A stretch of 64,000 bases of DNA from Rhodobacteraceae bacterium IMCC1909 (GCA_030704425.1 JAPDHM010000001.1:1709825-1773824); one strand, 5' to 3'; positions 26,393-35,858 are shown, counted from the stretch's first letter. Translations and numbers: made by a program. The notes: generated by a model from the sequence alone, not told the origin.

Positions 26393-28867
26393 ATGGCTGA
26401 AGAAGTTGATCCAAAAAAGCTGGAAATAGCCGATGAGCTAATTGCTGAGCGTCGGGCGGAACGACCTGGGGAAACACCAGATGGCATGACGCCTTGGCAG
26501 AAGCCAATTACTGCAGCAATCGATATTACCAACGATTGGGCAGGCAAGCTTTTGTGCTTACTTATGGTTCCGTTAATCGGAGTAGTCGTTTTTGAGGTGA
26601 TTGCTCGCAACTCTTTTGCAATCATGTCCGGCTATGGATGGGATGAGCTAGCTCGAAATATAGGGTTAGGCCCAACGGTTTTTGCATACGATATCAGCCG
26701 TATGATTGCCGGCGTACTGTTTATGGGTGCAGCGGGATATGGTTTAATGCGTGGTGTACATATTCGGGCTGATTTTATTTATCGAAACTGGTCTGATAAA
26801 ACGCAAGCGACGGTTGATGCTTTAGCGTACATGGCATTCTTCATTCCATCGATGATTTTCTTTACTATAATTACATCACAATACTGGCTTGTGGCCTACA
26901 ATTCTGGCGAAACTGCGTTTGACAGCACCTGGGGGCCAGTCCTTTGGCCCGCTCGCTTAGCTATGCCAGTTGGGGGACTTTTGCTGTTGCTGCAAGGATT
27001 TCCAGAATTATTTCGCGCTTTTCACAAAATGGGCAAAGAGCGTGAGGCAATCTTTGTTAAATTATTAGTACCATACTTCATTATCGTTGGCGCAATAGTG
27101 ATATCAGTTTTCTACCCAAATTCTCTACCACTCACGGATTGGTTTTCGGGACTAATTGCAGACGGCCCCGGACTATCAAAACCGACCATCGGACTAATTA
27201 TGCTGGGCGCGATGCTCTTTGTGATATTTATTGGTTTTCCAATTTCGTTCACATTAATTTTTTTAGCATTTGTGTTTGGAATTTGGGGATCAAATTTTAA
27301 ATTGACCACCCTTTTGATGACACTAAACACTAATTCCACCATGCTAAACGATCAATTAATGGCAGTGCCACTATTTATTTTGATGGGTATTGTAATGGAA
27401 GCGGCAGGATTAATGGAGCGCCTGTTTGCTTCAATCCAAATGATTATGTCACGCATTCGGGGCTCACTTTACATAGCTGTTCTGATCGTTTCCACAATTT
27501 TCGCGGCCGCTACGGGCATTGTGGGAGCTTCAGTTACCCTACTAGGCATTATGGCCGGTGCAACAATGAGCCGGTCCGGTTACAATGTCCAATTGGCAGC
27601 TGGAACAATTACCGCGGGCGGCACTTTAGGAATATTAATCCCCCCATCAATCATGCTTATAGTGATGGGCCCTGTCCTGGATGTTTCAACATTAGACTTG
27701 TTCCGCGGAGCCTTCATTCCAGGCGCAATCCTAGCCACCCTGTATTTGGTTTATACACTGGGCCGTTGCTGGATCAATCCTGCTTTAGGCCCAATTCTAG
27801 CTGAAGAGGATCAACCAGAGACCTCCAAGAATTATGGGCTGGAAGTGATACTAATATGCATGGGTGTGTTGGCTATATGTAGGGTCTTTGGTTTGTCTCT
27901 TAGCGGCGCATTAAGCTTATTTCCTTTTAGCGGCTTGCTAGTACTGATTGCGGTTCTGATGATTGCCCACGGTGCGTACCGTAGTTTGAAAGTGCTACGT
28001 CTGGCAGTCCCAATCGCAGTGGCGGTCCAGGCAGCTTGGGCTGCAACACAGTTAATGAATTCAAATGGGTTAGGGTTCGGTGTTCTTTATCACACCATGT
28101 GGCTATTATTTATGGGTTTCACCGCATACAAGTCTTTTGCATTATACCGCCCAGATACTGCAGAAAACTTTCATTTCTCAGAGCTCTGGGACGAGTTTTT
28201 TGCTGGCCTAATGCCACCGACCATACTAATTTCCTTCGCCTTAGGTTCAATCTTGTTTGGCTTTGCAACACCTGCAGAGGCTGCTGCAATGGGCGCATTT
28301 GGTGCAATTTTGTTGTCTATAAGTTACGGTAAGTTCAAAATTTCTGGGTTCTTCGATAGCCTGATTAAGGCCTTGGAAATCACTGTTTTGATCATGTTCT
28401 TGGTTGCGGCTTCTAATTTCTTTGGAGCCGAGTTTTCTTCACTCGGCACCCCAAAAATGATGACTGAAGCCTTGTTACAGTTGGATTTATCACCGTACAT
28501 GATCTTAATACTAATAATGGTACTGATTTTTCTTCTTGGCTGGCCATTGGAGTGGGTACCAATTGTTTTGATCGTAATACCTGTATTACTACCGACAGTA
28601 ATGGCATTGGATTTGCCAGGCTTTGAGAGCCAATACGACAAGATGGTTTGGTTCGGCATAATGGTGGCAGTTAACCTACAAACTGCATGGCTAAGTCCAC
28701 CAGTGGCTCTATCTGCGTACTTTCTAAAAGGCGTAGTCCCCAATTGGGATTTAAAAGATATCTACCTTGGGATGATGCAATTTATGGTTGTGCAATTAAT
28801 CGGCTTGATCTTGCTATTTATATTCCCGCAGCTCGTGCTTTGGCTACCTAAAGCAATGGGTGGATAA
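26393..28867 (+). CDS. TRAP transporter fused permease DctQM
   Basis: 824 residues joining the small (DctQ, about residues 45-215) and large (DctM, about 265-820) membrane subunits. DctM motifs include GFPISFTLIFLAFVFGIWG, VPLFILMGIVMEAAGLMERL, ATGIVGASVTLLGIMAG and TAGGTLGILIPPSIMLIVMG. A hydrophobic insert sits at about 480-590. GGGAGGGCCGG precedes the ATG. Codons are visibly more AT-rich than in neighbouring operons, which suggests a different history. Confidence 0.9.
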   Translation: MAEEVDPKKLEIADELIAERRAERPGETPDGMTPWQKPITAAIDITNDWAGKLLCLLMVPLIGVVVFEVIARNSFAIMSGYGWDELARNIGLGPTVFAYDISRMIAGVLFMGAAGYGLMRGVHIRADFIYRNWSDKTQATVDALAYMAFFIPSMIFFTIITSQYWLVAYNSGETAFDSTWGPVLWPARLAMPVGGLLLLLQGFPELFRAFHKMGKEREAIFVKLLVPYFIIVGAIVISVFYPNSLPLTDWFSGLIADGPGLSKPTIGLIMLGAMLFVIFIGFPISFTLIFLAFVFGIWGSNFKLTTLLMTLNTNSTMLNDQLMAVPLFILMGIVMEAAGLMERLFASIQMIMSRIRGSLYIAVLIVSTIFAAATGIVGASVTLLGIMAGATMSRSGYNVQLAAGTITAGGTLGILIPPSIMLIVMGPVLDVSTLDLFRGAFIPGAILATLYLVYTLGRCWINPALGPILAEEDQPETSKNYGLEVILICMGVLAICRVFGLSLSGALSLFPFSGLLVLIAVLMIAHGAYRSLKVLRLAVPIAVAVQAAWAATQLMNSNGLGFGVLYHTMWLLFMGFTAYKSFALYRPDTAENFHFSELWDEFFAGLMPPTILISFALGSILFGFATPAEAAAMGAFGAILLSISYGKFKISGFFDSLIKALEITVLIMFLVAASNFFGAEFSSLGTPKMMTEALLQLDLSPYMILILIMVLIFLLGWPLEWVPIVLIVIPVLLPTVMALDLPGFESQYDKMVWFGIMVAVNLQTAWLSPPVALSAYFLKGVVPNWDLKDIYLGMMQFMVVQLIGLILLFIFPQLVLWLPKAMGG

Positions 28868-28876
28868 TAAAATATG

Positions 28877-28907
28877 GGCGGTCCAGTGGGACCGCCTACT
28901 TTCTTTC
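28877..28907 (+). terminator. Rho-independent terminator after dctQM
   Basis: GGCGGTCC-AGTG-GGACCGCC, a perfect 8-bp stem, followed by TACTTTCTTTC, ten bases past the permease stop. It ends the TRAP operon before the convergent mttB gene. Confidence 0.8.
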
Positions 28908-29041
28908 ACCAGTCCAAAAACTTATCGCATATAGGAACTGCCAGCTCAAAAACATTTCTTTAAGTTTGCTTTCCGATTTAAAAGTGCGCCACTTTACTAC
29001 TGTTAGTTCCAGTAAAAATGGTGACGAAAGTATAATTACAA

Positions 29042-30592
29042 TCAAAAATCAGTTGGCGCTCCACCTTCGGAAATTCGGCGATCGACGAAAGCCCGCAACT
29101 CTTCATGAATGGCCATATCCATAGGCGGTTTTTTATAATCCGCCATGATCTCCTTATATTTGGCCGAGGCCCGCTCAGCCGTCCAAATACCACCGGCCAA
29201 TTCCCATCCTTCATAATTGCGCCAATCGCTGATGAAGGGTTGGTGGAAGGCGGTTTCATAGCGATCTTGGGTATGCTGAACTCCGAAGAAATGCCCTGAA
29301 GATCCAACTTCCTTTATGGCCTCAATGGCGATATCTTCGGGCGCTGTCCGCGTGATGATCGGTTCAAAATAGCGCTGAATAAGCTGTAATACTTCGCAAT
29401 CCATGATGAACTTCTCTGGCGAGGCAATCAGCCCTCCCTCCAACCAGCCGGCGGCGTGATAGACCACATTCGAACCCGACTGCACAGCAGCCCAGAGCGA
29501 ATTTGAGGTCTCCCACATCGCCTGCCCGTCGGGGACATTGGCGGCACAGACCCCTGAGGAGCGGATCGGCAGTTTATAAAACCGGCCCATCTGTCCGGTC
29601 ATCTGCGTGGCCCGCATATATTCCGCAGTGCCAAAGGCCGGAGCGCCAGTTTTCATATCCACATTCGAGGTAAAAGTGCCAATCACACAGGGGATTCCCG
29701 GGCGCACATATTGAAACAACGCGATGGCACACAGCGCCTCAGCAATCGATTGCGTCACAGCCCCGGCCATGGTGACCGGAGCCATCGCACCGGCCAGAGT
29801 GAAAGGTGTGACAAAAATCGCCTGCCCACGCCGTGCAAGCCGCAGGCAGCCGTCAATCATCGGCCAGTCATGCTTCAAAGGGCTGGTAGAATTGATATTG
29901 GTATACATATGCGGTTTGGATTCAAACTCCTCATGACTGAGCCCGCCAGCGATACGCACCATCTCCATTGTGTCTTCGACACGCTCTGAACCCAAGCAAT
30001 AGGTATGGGCCGCTTTGTCAGTCAATGTGAGCTTGTCATATGTCGCCTCAAGATGACGAATGGAGGCATGCACATCCACAGGCTCCACAGGGTAGCCGCC
30101 TACAAAATGAATGCAGTTAAAATATTGGCTGAGCCTGAAAAAATCTTGGCATTTCTCCCGTGTGCCCGACACTTTCCGGCCCAATTCCATATCCCAATAA
30201 TTCGGCGGTGAAGAGACATTGCCAAACAGCATTTTATTGCCCCCAACCGTCAACTCATGAGCTGGATTGCGCGGCGTGATGGTAAATTCCGATGGCGCTT
30301 TTCCGATCATCTCCATGACCCAATGGCGATCAAGAAAAACTTTCTCACCCTCGACCTTACATCCGGCATCCTTAAAAATCGCGAGCGCTTCCGTGTTCAG
30401 AAACTCGATTCCAATGTCTTCCAAGATGGTCATCGCCCCTTCGTGGATGGCTTCAATACCCTCCTGCGTCAGCGGCTCAATTGGGCGGTCTGTGTTTTCC
30501 ACAATGCGCCAAGGCATCTGCTCAATCGCCCCACGATTGCCACGGGTATTTCCCGCACGTCCTCCGCTCCGGCGTCTTGGGGCATTACTCAT
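29042..30592 (-). CDS. MttB-family (non-pyrrolysine) trimethylamine/betaine methyltransferase
   Basis: Corrinoid-dependent methyltransferase family, TIM barrel, 516 residues from ATG at 30592 (the third of ATGATGATG, chosen for spacing from TTGGAG). No in-frame TAG is needed, so it lacks pyrrolysine and resembles MtgB-like glycine-betaine or other quaternary-amine methyltransferases. Markers: ILEDIGIEFLNTEAL, FVTPFTLAGAMAPVTMAGA, SGSNVVYHAAGWLEGGL, and VGSSGHFFGVQHTQDRY near the C-terminus. No corrinoid protein or activase gene is adjacent. Converges with the TRAP operon; HAD and DUF3572 genes lie upstream. Confidence 0.85.
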   Translation of the reverse strand: MSNAPRRRSGGRAGNTRGNRGAIEQMPWRIVENTDRPIEPLTQEGIEAIHEGAMTILEDIGIEFLNTEALAIFKDAGCKVEGEKVFLDRHWVMEMIGKAPSEFTITPRNPAHELTVGGNKMLFGNVSSPPNYWDMELGRKVSGTREKCQDFFRLSQYFNCIHFVGGYPVEPVDVHASIRHLEATYDKLTLTDKAAHTYCLGSERVEDTMEMVRIAGGLSHEEFESKPHMYTNINSTSPLKHDWPMIDGCLRLARRGQAIFVTPFTLAGAMAPVTMAGAVTQSIAEALCAIALFQYVRPGIPCVIGTFTSNVDMKTGAPAFGTAEYMRATQMTGQMGRFYKLPIRSSGVCAANVPDGQAMWETSNSLWAAVQSGSNVVYHAAGWLEGGLIASPEKFIMDCEVLQLIQRYFEPIITRTAPEDIAIEAIKEVGSSGHFFGVQHTQDRYETAFHQPFISDWRNYEGWELAGGIWTAERASAKYKEIMADYKKPPMDMAIHEELRAFVDRRISEGGAPTDF

Positions 30593-30681
30593 CATCATCT
30601 CCAACGGTTGTTTGCCGTCAAAATGCCCGAGTCCTGTGGAGTTTGCGGTCAAATTGCGACATTTTCTGTCTTCCACGGAGA

Positions 30682-31380
30682 CTATCTGTTTTGCGCAGAG
30701 ATCCAACCGGAAAGATGGGACACATCTGGCAGCACAGCATCTGCCAGAGGCGTCAGTTCAGCCGCCTCGGCCAATCCCGTCAGCACAGCAACTGTACGCA
30801 TTCCCGCCGCGCGGCCAGCACGCAGATCATGGGTGCTGTCACCGACCATGACACAGGCCGCAGCTGGGATATCCATTTTATCGGCCAAAGCCAGCAGCGG
30901 CGCAGCCTGTGGTTTTGCGCCAAATCCGCTGTCACTGCCCATTACAAAGTCAAACAGATCTAGCGCCTGAACGGACGCGAGATGTGCGCGTGCGGGGCCT
31001 TCGGCATCATTTGTCATGACACAAAGCCCAAGATCGATGCGCCGCAATTCAGCTGTCAGTCTGTGCAAATCTGTCACCAGAACCTGCGGCGCTGTTTCCG
31101 CCTCCTCATTGAGCCAGCCACATATCTGGCTTTGACCCATGCCCGGAATATGGTCGTGGATCACCGCCGCGATCTGCATGGGGGTGCCTGCAACGATGAC
31201 GCTGCCAGGCTGCACTCTGCGGGTTTTTGTGTCATAGCCGAGGGACCGCGCAAGCTGCCCGAGCAGCACCCCATCAGAGCCGGCGATGCGTGCCAAAATC
31301 TGTGCTGTCCAAATGCCCCAGGTGCTTTGGAAATCAAACAGCGTGCCGTCCTTGTCGAAAATGACACCGCGAATATTCAT
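30682..31380 (-). CDS. HAD-superfamily phosphatase (phosphoglycolate phosphatase-like)
   Basis: 232 residues. Motif I FDKDGTLFDF at residues 7-16, motif II VMTND near 105, Lys of motif III in GSDSGFGAKPQAAPLLAL, motif IV VGDSTHDLRAGRAAGM. A cap domain lies between motifs I and II. ATG at 31380 overlaps the upstream DUF3572 stop (TGATG), so it is translationally coupled. The substrate could be phosphoglycolate or another small phosphate ester. Confidence 0.85.
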   Translation of the reverse strand: MNIRGVIFDKDGTLFDFQSTWGIWTAQILARIAGSDGVLLGQLARSLGYDTKTRRVQPGSVIVAGTPMQIAAVIHDHIPGMGQSQICGWLNEEAETAPQVLVTDLHRLTAELRRIDLGLCVMTNDAEGPARAHLASVQALDLFDFVMGSDSGFGAKPQAAPLLALADKMDIPAAACVMVGDSTHDLRAGRAAGMRTVAVLTGLAEAAELTPLADAVLPDVSHLSGWISAQNR

Positions 31381-31661
31381 CAGGTCCAATTTACCTGTTC
31401 TGCGCCGGGCAAAGCCTGTCGCGCCATCATAGGATCCATGTAATTGGCAATACCAGCATCATCGCAAAACCGCGTAACCCAAGCATCATCCATGCAAATA
31501 AAATCAAGCAATGCAGCCAGAAACACGGGATCAGAGACCCCTGCGCGCAAATCATGTTCTGAGGCCCCAGATGCGCCCATAAAAATCTCTCGCAAATCAT
31601 CTTCACCGATCATCCAAGCCAGGGCTTGTACGGCTAAAGTTTGCGCGAGGTCTGGGGTCAT
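31380..31661 (-). CDS. DUF3572 family protein
   Basis: 93 residues, acidic, helical; starts TPDLAQTLAVQALAWMIGED and holds FLAALLDFICMDDAWVTRFC. Resembles the DUF3572 family, small uncharacterised alphaproteobacterial proteins. Coupled to the HAD phosphatase by a stop-start overlap. No function is known. Confidence 0.75.
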   Translation of the reverse strand: MTPDLAQTLAVQALAWMIGEDDLREIFMGASGASEHDLRAGVSDPVFLAALLDFICMDDAWVTRFCDDAGIANYMDPMMARQALPGAEQVNWT

Positions 31662-31736
31662 ATCAGTGCCATTTCTAAGTCTCTATTTCTCTTCATAATC
31701 TGCCGCCTGGGCCCAGCGCAAGAGGCGCGACGGCGC

Positions 31737-32210
31737 TCATTTACGCCCTTGGAGCAGAGCCTGCGCCAATTGCTCACGGGCGTTGGGCGTCATAGAGGCC
31801 AATTTATTCAGCAAAGCCTCCCGCGCGATGACCCGCCGCTCATCGATCATCGTCGCCTCATTGTCCAACACCGCCAAAACCGCCGCACGCTCAAAGGGCT
31901 CGCTTCTCAACAAATCAGCAAGAGCAGCCGTTACCTGCGCGCGCAGCTCCCGGTCCATATGCCTGTCTCGTCCCTGGGCCTTTTGGATCATACGGCCCAA
32001 ATCACGCCGATCGTTACGCTCCATGGCCCGCACAAGAGGACCTAGGCTGGTCATTGGTCCGCGCGACCGTGCCTCGTGCCGGGTAGAAACGCTGTCTAGG
32101 CGCACGTCCTTATGGCGCCCAGATCCAAAGAAGCCCCCCACCGCGCCCAGCACCAACAAATTGGCCGCCAATGAAACCACCAGGCATATTTTCAACATTC
32201 TGTGTGACAT
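31737..32210 (-). CDS. Periplasmic Spy/CpxP-like (heavy-metal-sensor type) protein
   Basis: 157 residues: an N-terminal hydrophobic anchor or signal (ICLVVSLAANLLVLGAVGGFFG), then a positively charged helical domain (GPLVRAMERNDRRDLGRMI; TPNAREQLAQALLQ) as in periplasmic heavy-metal sensors and Spy-like chaperones. Last gene of the ECF sigma locus, 9 bases after the predicted anti-sigma factor. A role in envelope or metal stress is inferred. Confidence 0.75.
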   Translation of the reverse strand: MSHRMLKICLVVSLAANLLVLGAVGGFFGSGRHKDVRLDSVSTRHEARSRGPMTSLGPLVRAMERNDRRDLGRMIQKAQGRDRHMDRELRAQVTAALADLLRSEPFERAAVLAVLDNEATMIDERRVIAREALLNKLASMTPNAREQLAQALLQGRK

Positions 32211-32219
32211 GATCGTCCC

Positions 32220-32603
32220 CTAGCTGTCTTCCCAAATAAACTCAGCCTCAAGCCCAATGCCGGAAAGCTCACTCAGGCTTTCGGTTTGGAAATAAGCGCT
32301 GGTGATATCCAACACGGCATCGGGCGGGCTGACACCGATGACCACCCCCGCCGCTCCAGCCATGGCCAGGCCCGCCCCCGCCGGCCAGCCGCCAAATTGC
32401 GCGGCAAGCTGAGATAAAAACCGAAATACCGCACGGCGCCACGGCTGGGGCGCCTCAGACTTTGGCAGGGCCGCAGCCGCCTGCGCCTGAAGCCGCACCA
32501 GAAATTCAGGATCCAGCTGCGGCGCATCCCGCTGCGCCGCAGCAAAGAGCACATCTAAATCTTTATCATTCAACGGAGCGGGGGAGAATTCTTTATCCAT
32601 CAT
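32220..32603 (-). CDS. Predicted membrane anti-sigma-like protein
   Basis: 127 residues. Cytosolic N-terminal half with LNDKDLDVLFAAAQRDAP, one membrane segment (GAGLAMAGAAGVVIGV, about 85-100) and a short acidic periplasmic tail. It overlaps the ECF sigma gene by 11 bases, the usual arrangement of a cognate anti-sigma factor. No zinc-binding HxxxCxxC motif was seen, so the anti-sigma role rests on topology and context. Confidence 0.65.
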   Translation of the reverse strand: MMDKEFSPAPLNDKDLDVLFAAAQRDAPQLDPEFLVRLQAQAAAALPKSEAPQPWRRAVFRFLSQLAAQFGGWPAGAGLAMAGAAGVVIGVSPPDAVLDITSAYFQTESLSELSGIGLEAEFIWEDS

Positions 32604-33177
32604 CTTCCAATCCTAACGCCTTTTTCTGCGGTGCCAATGCATCTGCCAAGCTGCGCTTGCCGCGGGACATCAAACTCTCGACCGCTTCAACCGATATTTG
32701 CATGATCTGTGCGACATCAGGGTTTGACAGACCCTCGAGATGGCGCAAGACCATTGCCTGTTTTTGTCGATCGGGGAGATCGCTCAACGCCGCCCGGAGC
32801 GCCTGCGCCCGCGCACGATCTTGAAGACGGCGCTCCATGTCCGGACCATCATCTGGCATTTCCGGGACCGCATCGCTTGACTGGCGATTGCTCTTGCGCA
32901 TTTTGTCAATACACAGGTTGGAGGTCACGCGATAGAGCCATGTGGTCACTTTGGCCTGCCCGGCTTGCCAATCCGGTGCCGCGTGCCACAGGCGCAGCAG
33001 GCTGTCCTGCGTGATATCTTCCGCCTCCGCCCGGTCTCCCAGCATCCGAAATGCCTGCGCATATACAACAGGCGCCAAACGCGCTGTCAAAACTTGTGCA
33101 GCAGCGCGGTCGCCTTGTGCAAACCGCGCCAGGAGCTCTGCATCTTCAAGATTTTGACTCGCATCAAGGGCCATCAT
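32593..33177 (-). CDS. ECF-type RNA polymerase sigma factor
   Basis: 194 residues with sigma region 2 (AFRMLGDRAEAEDITQDSLLRLWHAA, about 41-66, and WLYRVTSNLCIDKMRK) and region 4 (LSDLPDRQKQAMVLRHLEGLSNPDVAQIM, then SVEAVESLMSRGKRSLADAL). Overlaps the downstream anti-sigma-like gene. An EF-hand protein gene lies just downstream on the map side of its start (33251-33709), in the same orientation and read before it. May control its own locus in response to envelope signals. Confidence 0.9.
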   Translation of the reverse strand: MMALDASQNLEDAELLARFAQGDRAAAQVLTARLAPVVYAQAFRMLGDRAEAEDITQDSLLRLWHAAPDWQAGQAKVTTWLYRVTSNLCIDKMRKSNRQSSDAVPEMPDDGPDMERRLQDRARAQALRAALSDLPDRQKQAMVLRHLEGLSNPDVAQIMQISVEAVESLMSRGKRSLADALAPQKKALGLEDDG

Positions 33178-33250
33178 ATGTCCTGATTAGGGGGTTTTAC
33201 GGCTTCGGTAAATGACCAGCCCAGCTGAACGGGCTAGCCAAAAACAGGCA

Positions 33251-33709
33251 TCACTCATCGCTTGACTGGCGCTTTGCTTTGCGATCACGCTTGCCTCTCA
33301 TGGCGTCAAACTCTTCCTGGGAAATAACCCCATCTTCGTTTTCATCCATGCGATCGAACATCCTTTGCCCAAGTTTCATTTGCTCCGTCTCGGCCAGCTC
33401 AATAGTGCCATTGCCATCGCTGTCCAGACGCTTGAGCATCCGCTTGGCCCGTTTGCCCATTTTCTTCGCCCGGTCGGCCTTTGCCCGGGCGGTCAGCTCT
33501 TCAAGCGTCAGGCTACCATCGCCATCTGTATCAGCCTCAGTAAATTGCGTTGCGCCAAAAGCCTTCACTTCCGCCTGCGTGATTTGCCCATCCCCATTGG
33601 CGTCCAATTTAGAAAAATCAGGGCGAGAACCACCATGGTCACGGGCCATCACGGGTGCGCTCGCCAAAATTGAAGTTGCAGCCAATGCGAAAATTGCGAT
33701 TTTTTTCAT
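33251..33709 (-). CDS. Secreted EF-hand calcium-binding protein
   Basis: 152 residues with a signal peptide (KKIAIFALAATSILASAPVMA, mature RDHGG). Four EF-hand loops: DANGDGQITQAE, DTDGDGSLTLEE, DSDGNGTIELAE and DENEDGVISQEE, each with Asp/Asn and Glu ligands in place. Predicted periplasmic. ATG at 33709 sits 8 bases from AAGGA; the ATG two codons earlier is too close. It is first in order of the sigma-factor locus, suggesting a calcium- or metal-linked envelope stress unit. Confidence 0.88.
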   Translation of the reverse strand: MKKIAIFALAATSILASAPVMARDHGGSRPDFSKLDANGDGQITQAEVKAFGATQFTEADTDGDGSLTLEELTARAKADRAKKMGKRAKRMLKRLDSDGNGTIELAETEQMKLGQRMFDRMDENEDGVISQEEFDAMRGKRDRKAKRQSSDE

Positions 33710-33887
33710 TATCATTTTCCTTAGTTTCTTATTTTCATATGCACCGCGCAGGTTTTTGCGCTTGGTATAGGTAAAACGCAGAAGTAATCATTTTCCGTCG
33801 CTAAATATCAAAAATTATTGTGGCAGTTTGCCCCAGTGTCATCGCGCGCGCGGCGCTTGATAACGGCAGCATATACAGGAGTTTGTA

Positions 33888-34283
33888 ATGTCGATAAATC
33901 GTCCCCTCAAAGCCGCCCTTTTGCGCGGATGGCGCCGTTGCTGCCCGCGATGCGGCAAAGGGGCACTGCTCCACAAATATCTCAAGGTACATGACCGCTG
34001 CGGCAGCTGCGGCCAAGAGCTGCATCATCATCGTGCCGATGACGGTCCGGCCTATCTCACGATATTAATCGTTGGCCATATACTTGCACCCTTGTTGCAT
34101 GTGGTATTTGTCCAGTTTCGACCCGAGCCATGGATCATGGCATTGGGCTTCGGTGTCGGATCCGTAGCCCTCTGCCTCTATCTACTACCACGCATCAAAG
34201 GCGGGGTCGTTGCCTTTCAATGGGCGCGCAAACTAAATGGTTTCGGGGCGGACGCCTCTGGCAATGCGCTCAAAACCCGCTAG
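33888..34283 (+). CDS. DUF983 family protein
   Basis: 131 residues. Zinc-ribbon-like N-terminus CCPRCGKG and CGSCGQELHHHRADDGPAY (about 16-55), followed by two hydrophobic helices. Common in alphaproteobacteria, sometimes near cytochrome oxidase assembly genes; role unknown. CAGGAGTTTGTA precedes the ATG. A NUDIX gene follows 9 bases later. Confidence 0.85.
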   Translation: MSINRPLKAALLRGWRRCCPRCGKGALLHKYLKVHDRCGSCGQELHHHRADDGPAYLTILIVGHILAPLLHVVFVQFRPEPWIMALGFGVGSVALCLYLLPRIKGGVVAFQWARKLNGFGADASGNALKTR

Positions 34284-34292
34284 GTTGGGTAT

Positions 34293-34979
34293 ATGACACA
34301 GACACCTATACGCCCCGCCGCGACCATAATTACAGTGCGCAACGTGGGCACCTCACCGCAGGTGCTCATGGGGCAGCGTGGATCCAAAGCGGCATTCATG
34401 CCAAATAAATTCGTCTTTCCAGGCGGCGCAGTCGATGCGGAGGATAACGTCATACCTTTGGCCAAACCTTTGGTGCAGAGCTGCCATGCGCGGCTATTGG
34501 AAGATAACTCCGGCCCCTCACCAGAGACCCTCGCCGTAGCTGCCATTCGTGAATTGTGGGAGGAAACCGGGTTGATCCTTGGCGCGCCCGAGGCTTGGCG
34601 TGATGCGCCCGAAGATTGGAGCGGCTTTGCTCAGGAGGGCTTTCGTCCCTCAGCCGAGGGGATGTATTTCTTTTTCCGCGCCATCACACCGCCCGGTCCG
34701 CCCCGCCGATTTGATGCGCGGTTCTTTTTGGTGGATGCTGATCAACTGACTGGAGATTTAGACGATTTTTCTGGCGCATCCGATGAGCTGTCCCATTTGC
34801 AATGGGTGCCGCTGGATGAGGCGCGCACCTTAAATTTGCCCTTCATTACGTCAATCGTGCTGGGAGAATTGACCGCGTTGCGCGAAATCGGTCCACCCGC
34901 CTCAGTGCCGTTTTTCAAAAACCAAGATGAAGAAAGCCTGTTTCTGCGTCTCCACGGCTCAGAGCAGCAGTATCAGTAG
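34293..34979 (+). CDS. NUDIX hydrolase
   Basis: 228 residues. The Nudix box appears as GPSPETLAVAAIRELWEETG (about residues 71-90) with the REx2EE core. It hydrolyses a nucleoside diphosphate linked to another group, possibly ADP-ribose, NADH or CoA; the C-terminal half resembles the eukaryote-like NUDT7/19-type proteins, a weak impression. Its 3' end overlaps the convergent EamA gene by 21 bases. Confidence 0.88.
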   Translation: MTQTPIRPAATIITVRNVGTSPQVLMGQRGSKAAFMPNKFVFPGGAVDAEDNVIPLAKPLVQSCHARLLEDNSGPSPETLAVAAIRELWEETGLILGAPEAWRDAPEDWSGFAQEGFRPSAEGMYFFFRAITPPGPPRRFDARFFLVDADQLTGDLDDFSGASDELSHLQWVPLDEARTLNLPFITSIVLGELTALREIGPPASVPFFKNQDEESLFLRLHGSEQQYQ

Positions 34980-35858
34980 CACCATTGATGCGGACAGTAA
35001 GACGATGCCCACAGCCTCGCTCAGGCGCATTTTTTCGCCAAAGACAAAGACCGATATGGCGAAAGACGCCAAGATTTCTACCTGGCCCAGCGCTTTAACA
35101 TAGGCCGCATTTTGCAAGGTGAAAGCAGTGAACCAGGCCAAAGAGCCCAGCAAAGACAGCAGTCCAACCCAAATGGCCACGCGCCAAGCGCGGATCACCT
35201 GAGTGATTTGCCCCGGTTCGCGCCAACTTAAATAAACAGCCATGCCTAAAAATTGCATTGAGATTGCCATCATGAGGGTGACGCTGGCACGGGAGAAGAC
35301 ATCGGCGGCGAAAATATGCAAGGTTGCACCACGATAAAAGACGGCGCATGCGCCAAATAGAACAGCACAGGACAGTCCCAATGCAGTGGCTTTGTTGAAA
35401 AAACGCGGCCCCTCGGATCCAGCCTTTTGCGGCGCGTCCGAAATGATGATAACTCCCAAAACACCAAGTGAGATCGCCCCAAGCGCCGGAAGGCTCACGC
35501 CCTCACCCAGAAACAAAAGGCCGAATCCGGCAGCCAGCAAAACTTCAACTTTCTTGAACGTAATGCCGATGGTGAAATTGCGCTGCTGAAACAGGGCCAC
35601 CACGCACATGGTGGCGCAGATTTGGCAAAATCCCCCCGCTGCCGCGAAGGCCCAAAATTGCCAATCCATCACAGGCATGCCGTACCCACGCGCCGCCGCA
35701 TAGCCAATTGCCACCAGAGCAATCAGAGGCGCAGCATATAAAAAGCGGGCAAAAGTGGCGCCGCCCGTTGACAGCGTGGCAATGCGCAATCTCTTTTGAA
35801 ACATGAAACGCAAGGTTTGCGCCATGGCCGCCAAAAGGGTGATGGGAATCCATAACAT
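34959..35858 (-). CDS. EamA/DMT-family transporter
   Basis: 299 residues, ten predicted membrane helices in two EamA repeats (first about 1-140, second about 155-299). Typical end of the first repeat: LLAAGFGLLFLGEGVSLPALG; the second ends VEILASFAISVFVFGEKMRLSEAVG. Probable exporter of a small metabolite. The start is 3 bases from the desaturase stop, so they are co-transcribed. Confidence 0.88.
   Translation of the reverse strand: MLWIPITLLAAMAQTLRFMFQKRLRIATLSTGGATFARFLYAAPLIALVAIGYAAARGYGMPVMDWQFWAFAAAGGFCQICATMCVVALFQQRNFTIGITFKKVEVLLAAGFGLLFLGEGVSLPALGAISLGVLGVIIISDAPQKAGSEGPRFFNKATALGLSCAVLFGACAVFYRGATLHIFAADVFSRASVTLMMAISMQFLGMAVYLSWREPGQITQVIRAWRVAIWVGLLSLLGSLAWFTAFTLQNAAYVKALGQVEILASFAISVFVFGEKMRLSEAVGIVLLSASMVLLILLL

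Noticed and set aside
29042..30592. Pyrrolysine use in the MttB homologue
   Set aside because: The frame is open without any in-frame TAG, as in non-pyrrolysine relatives.
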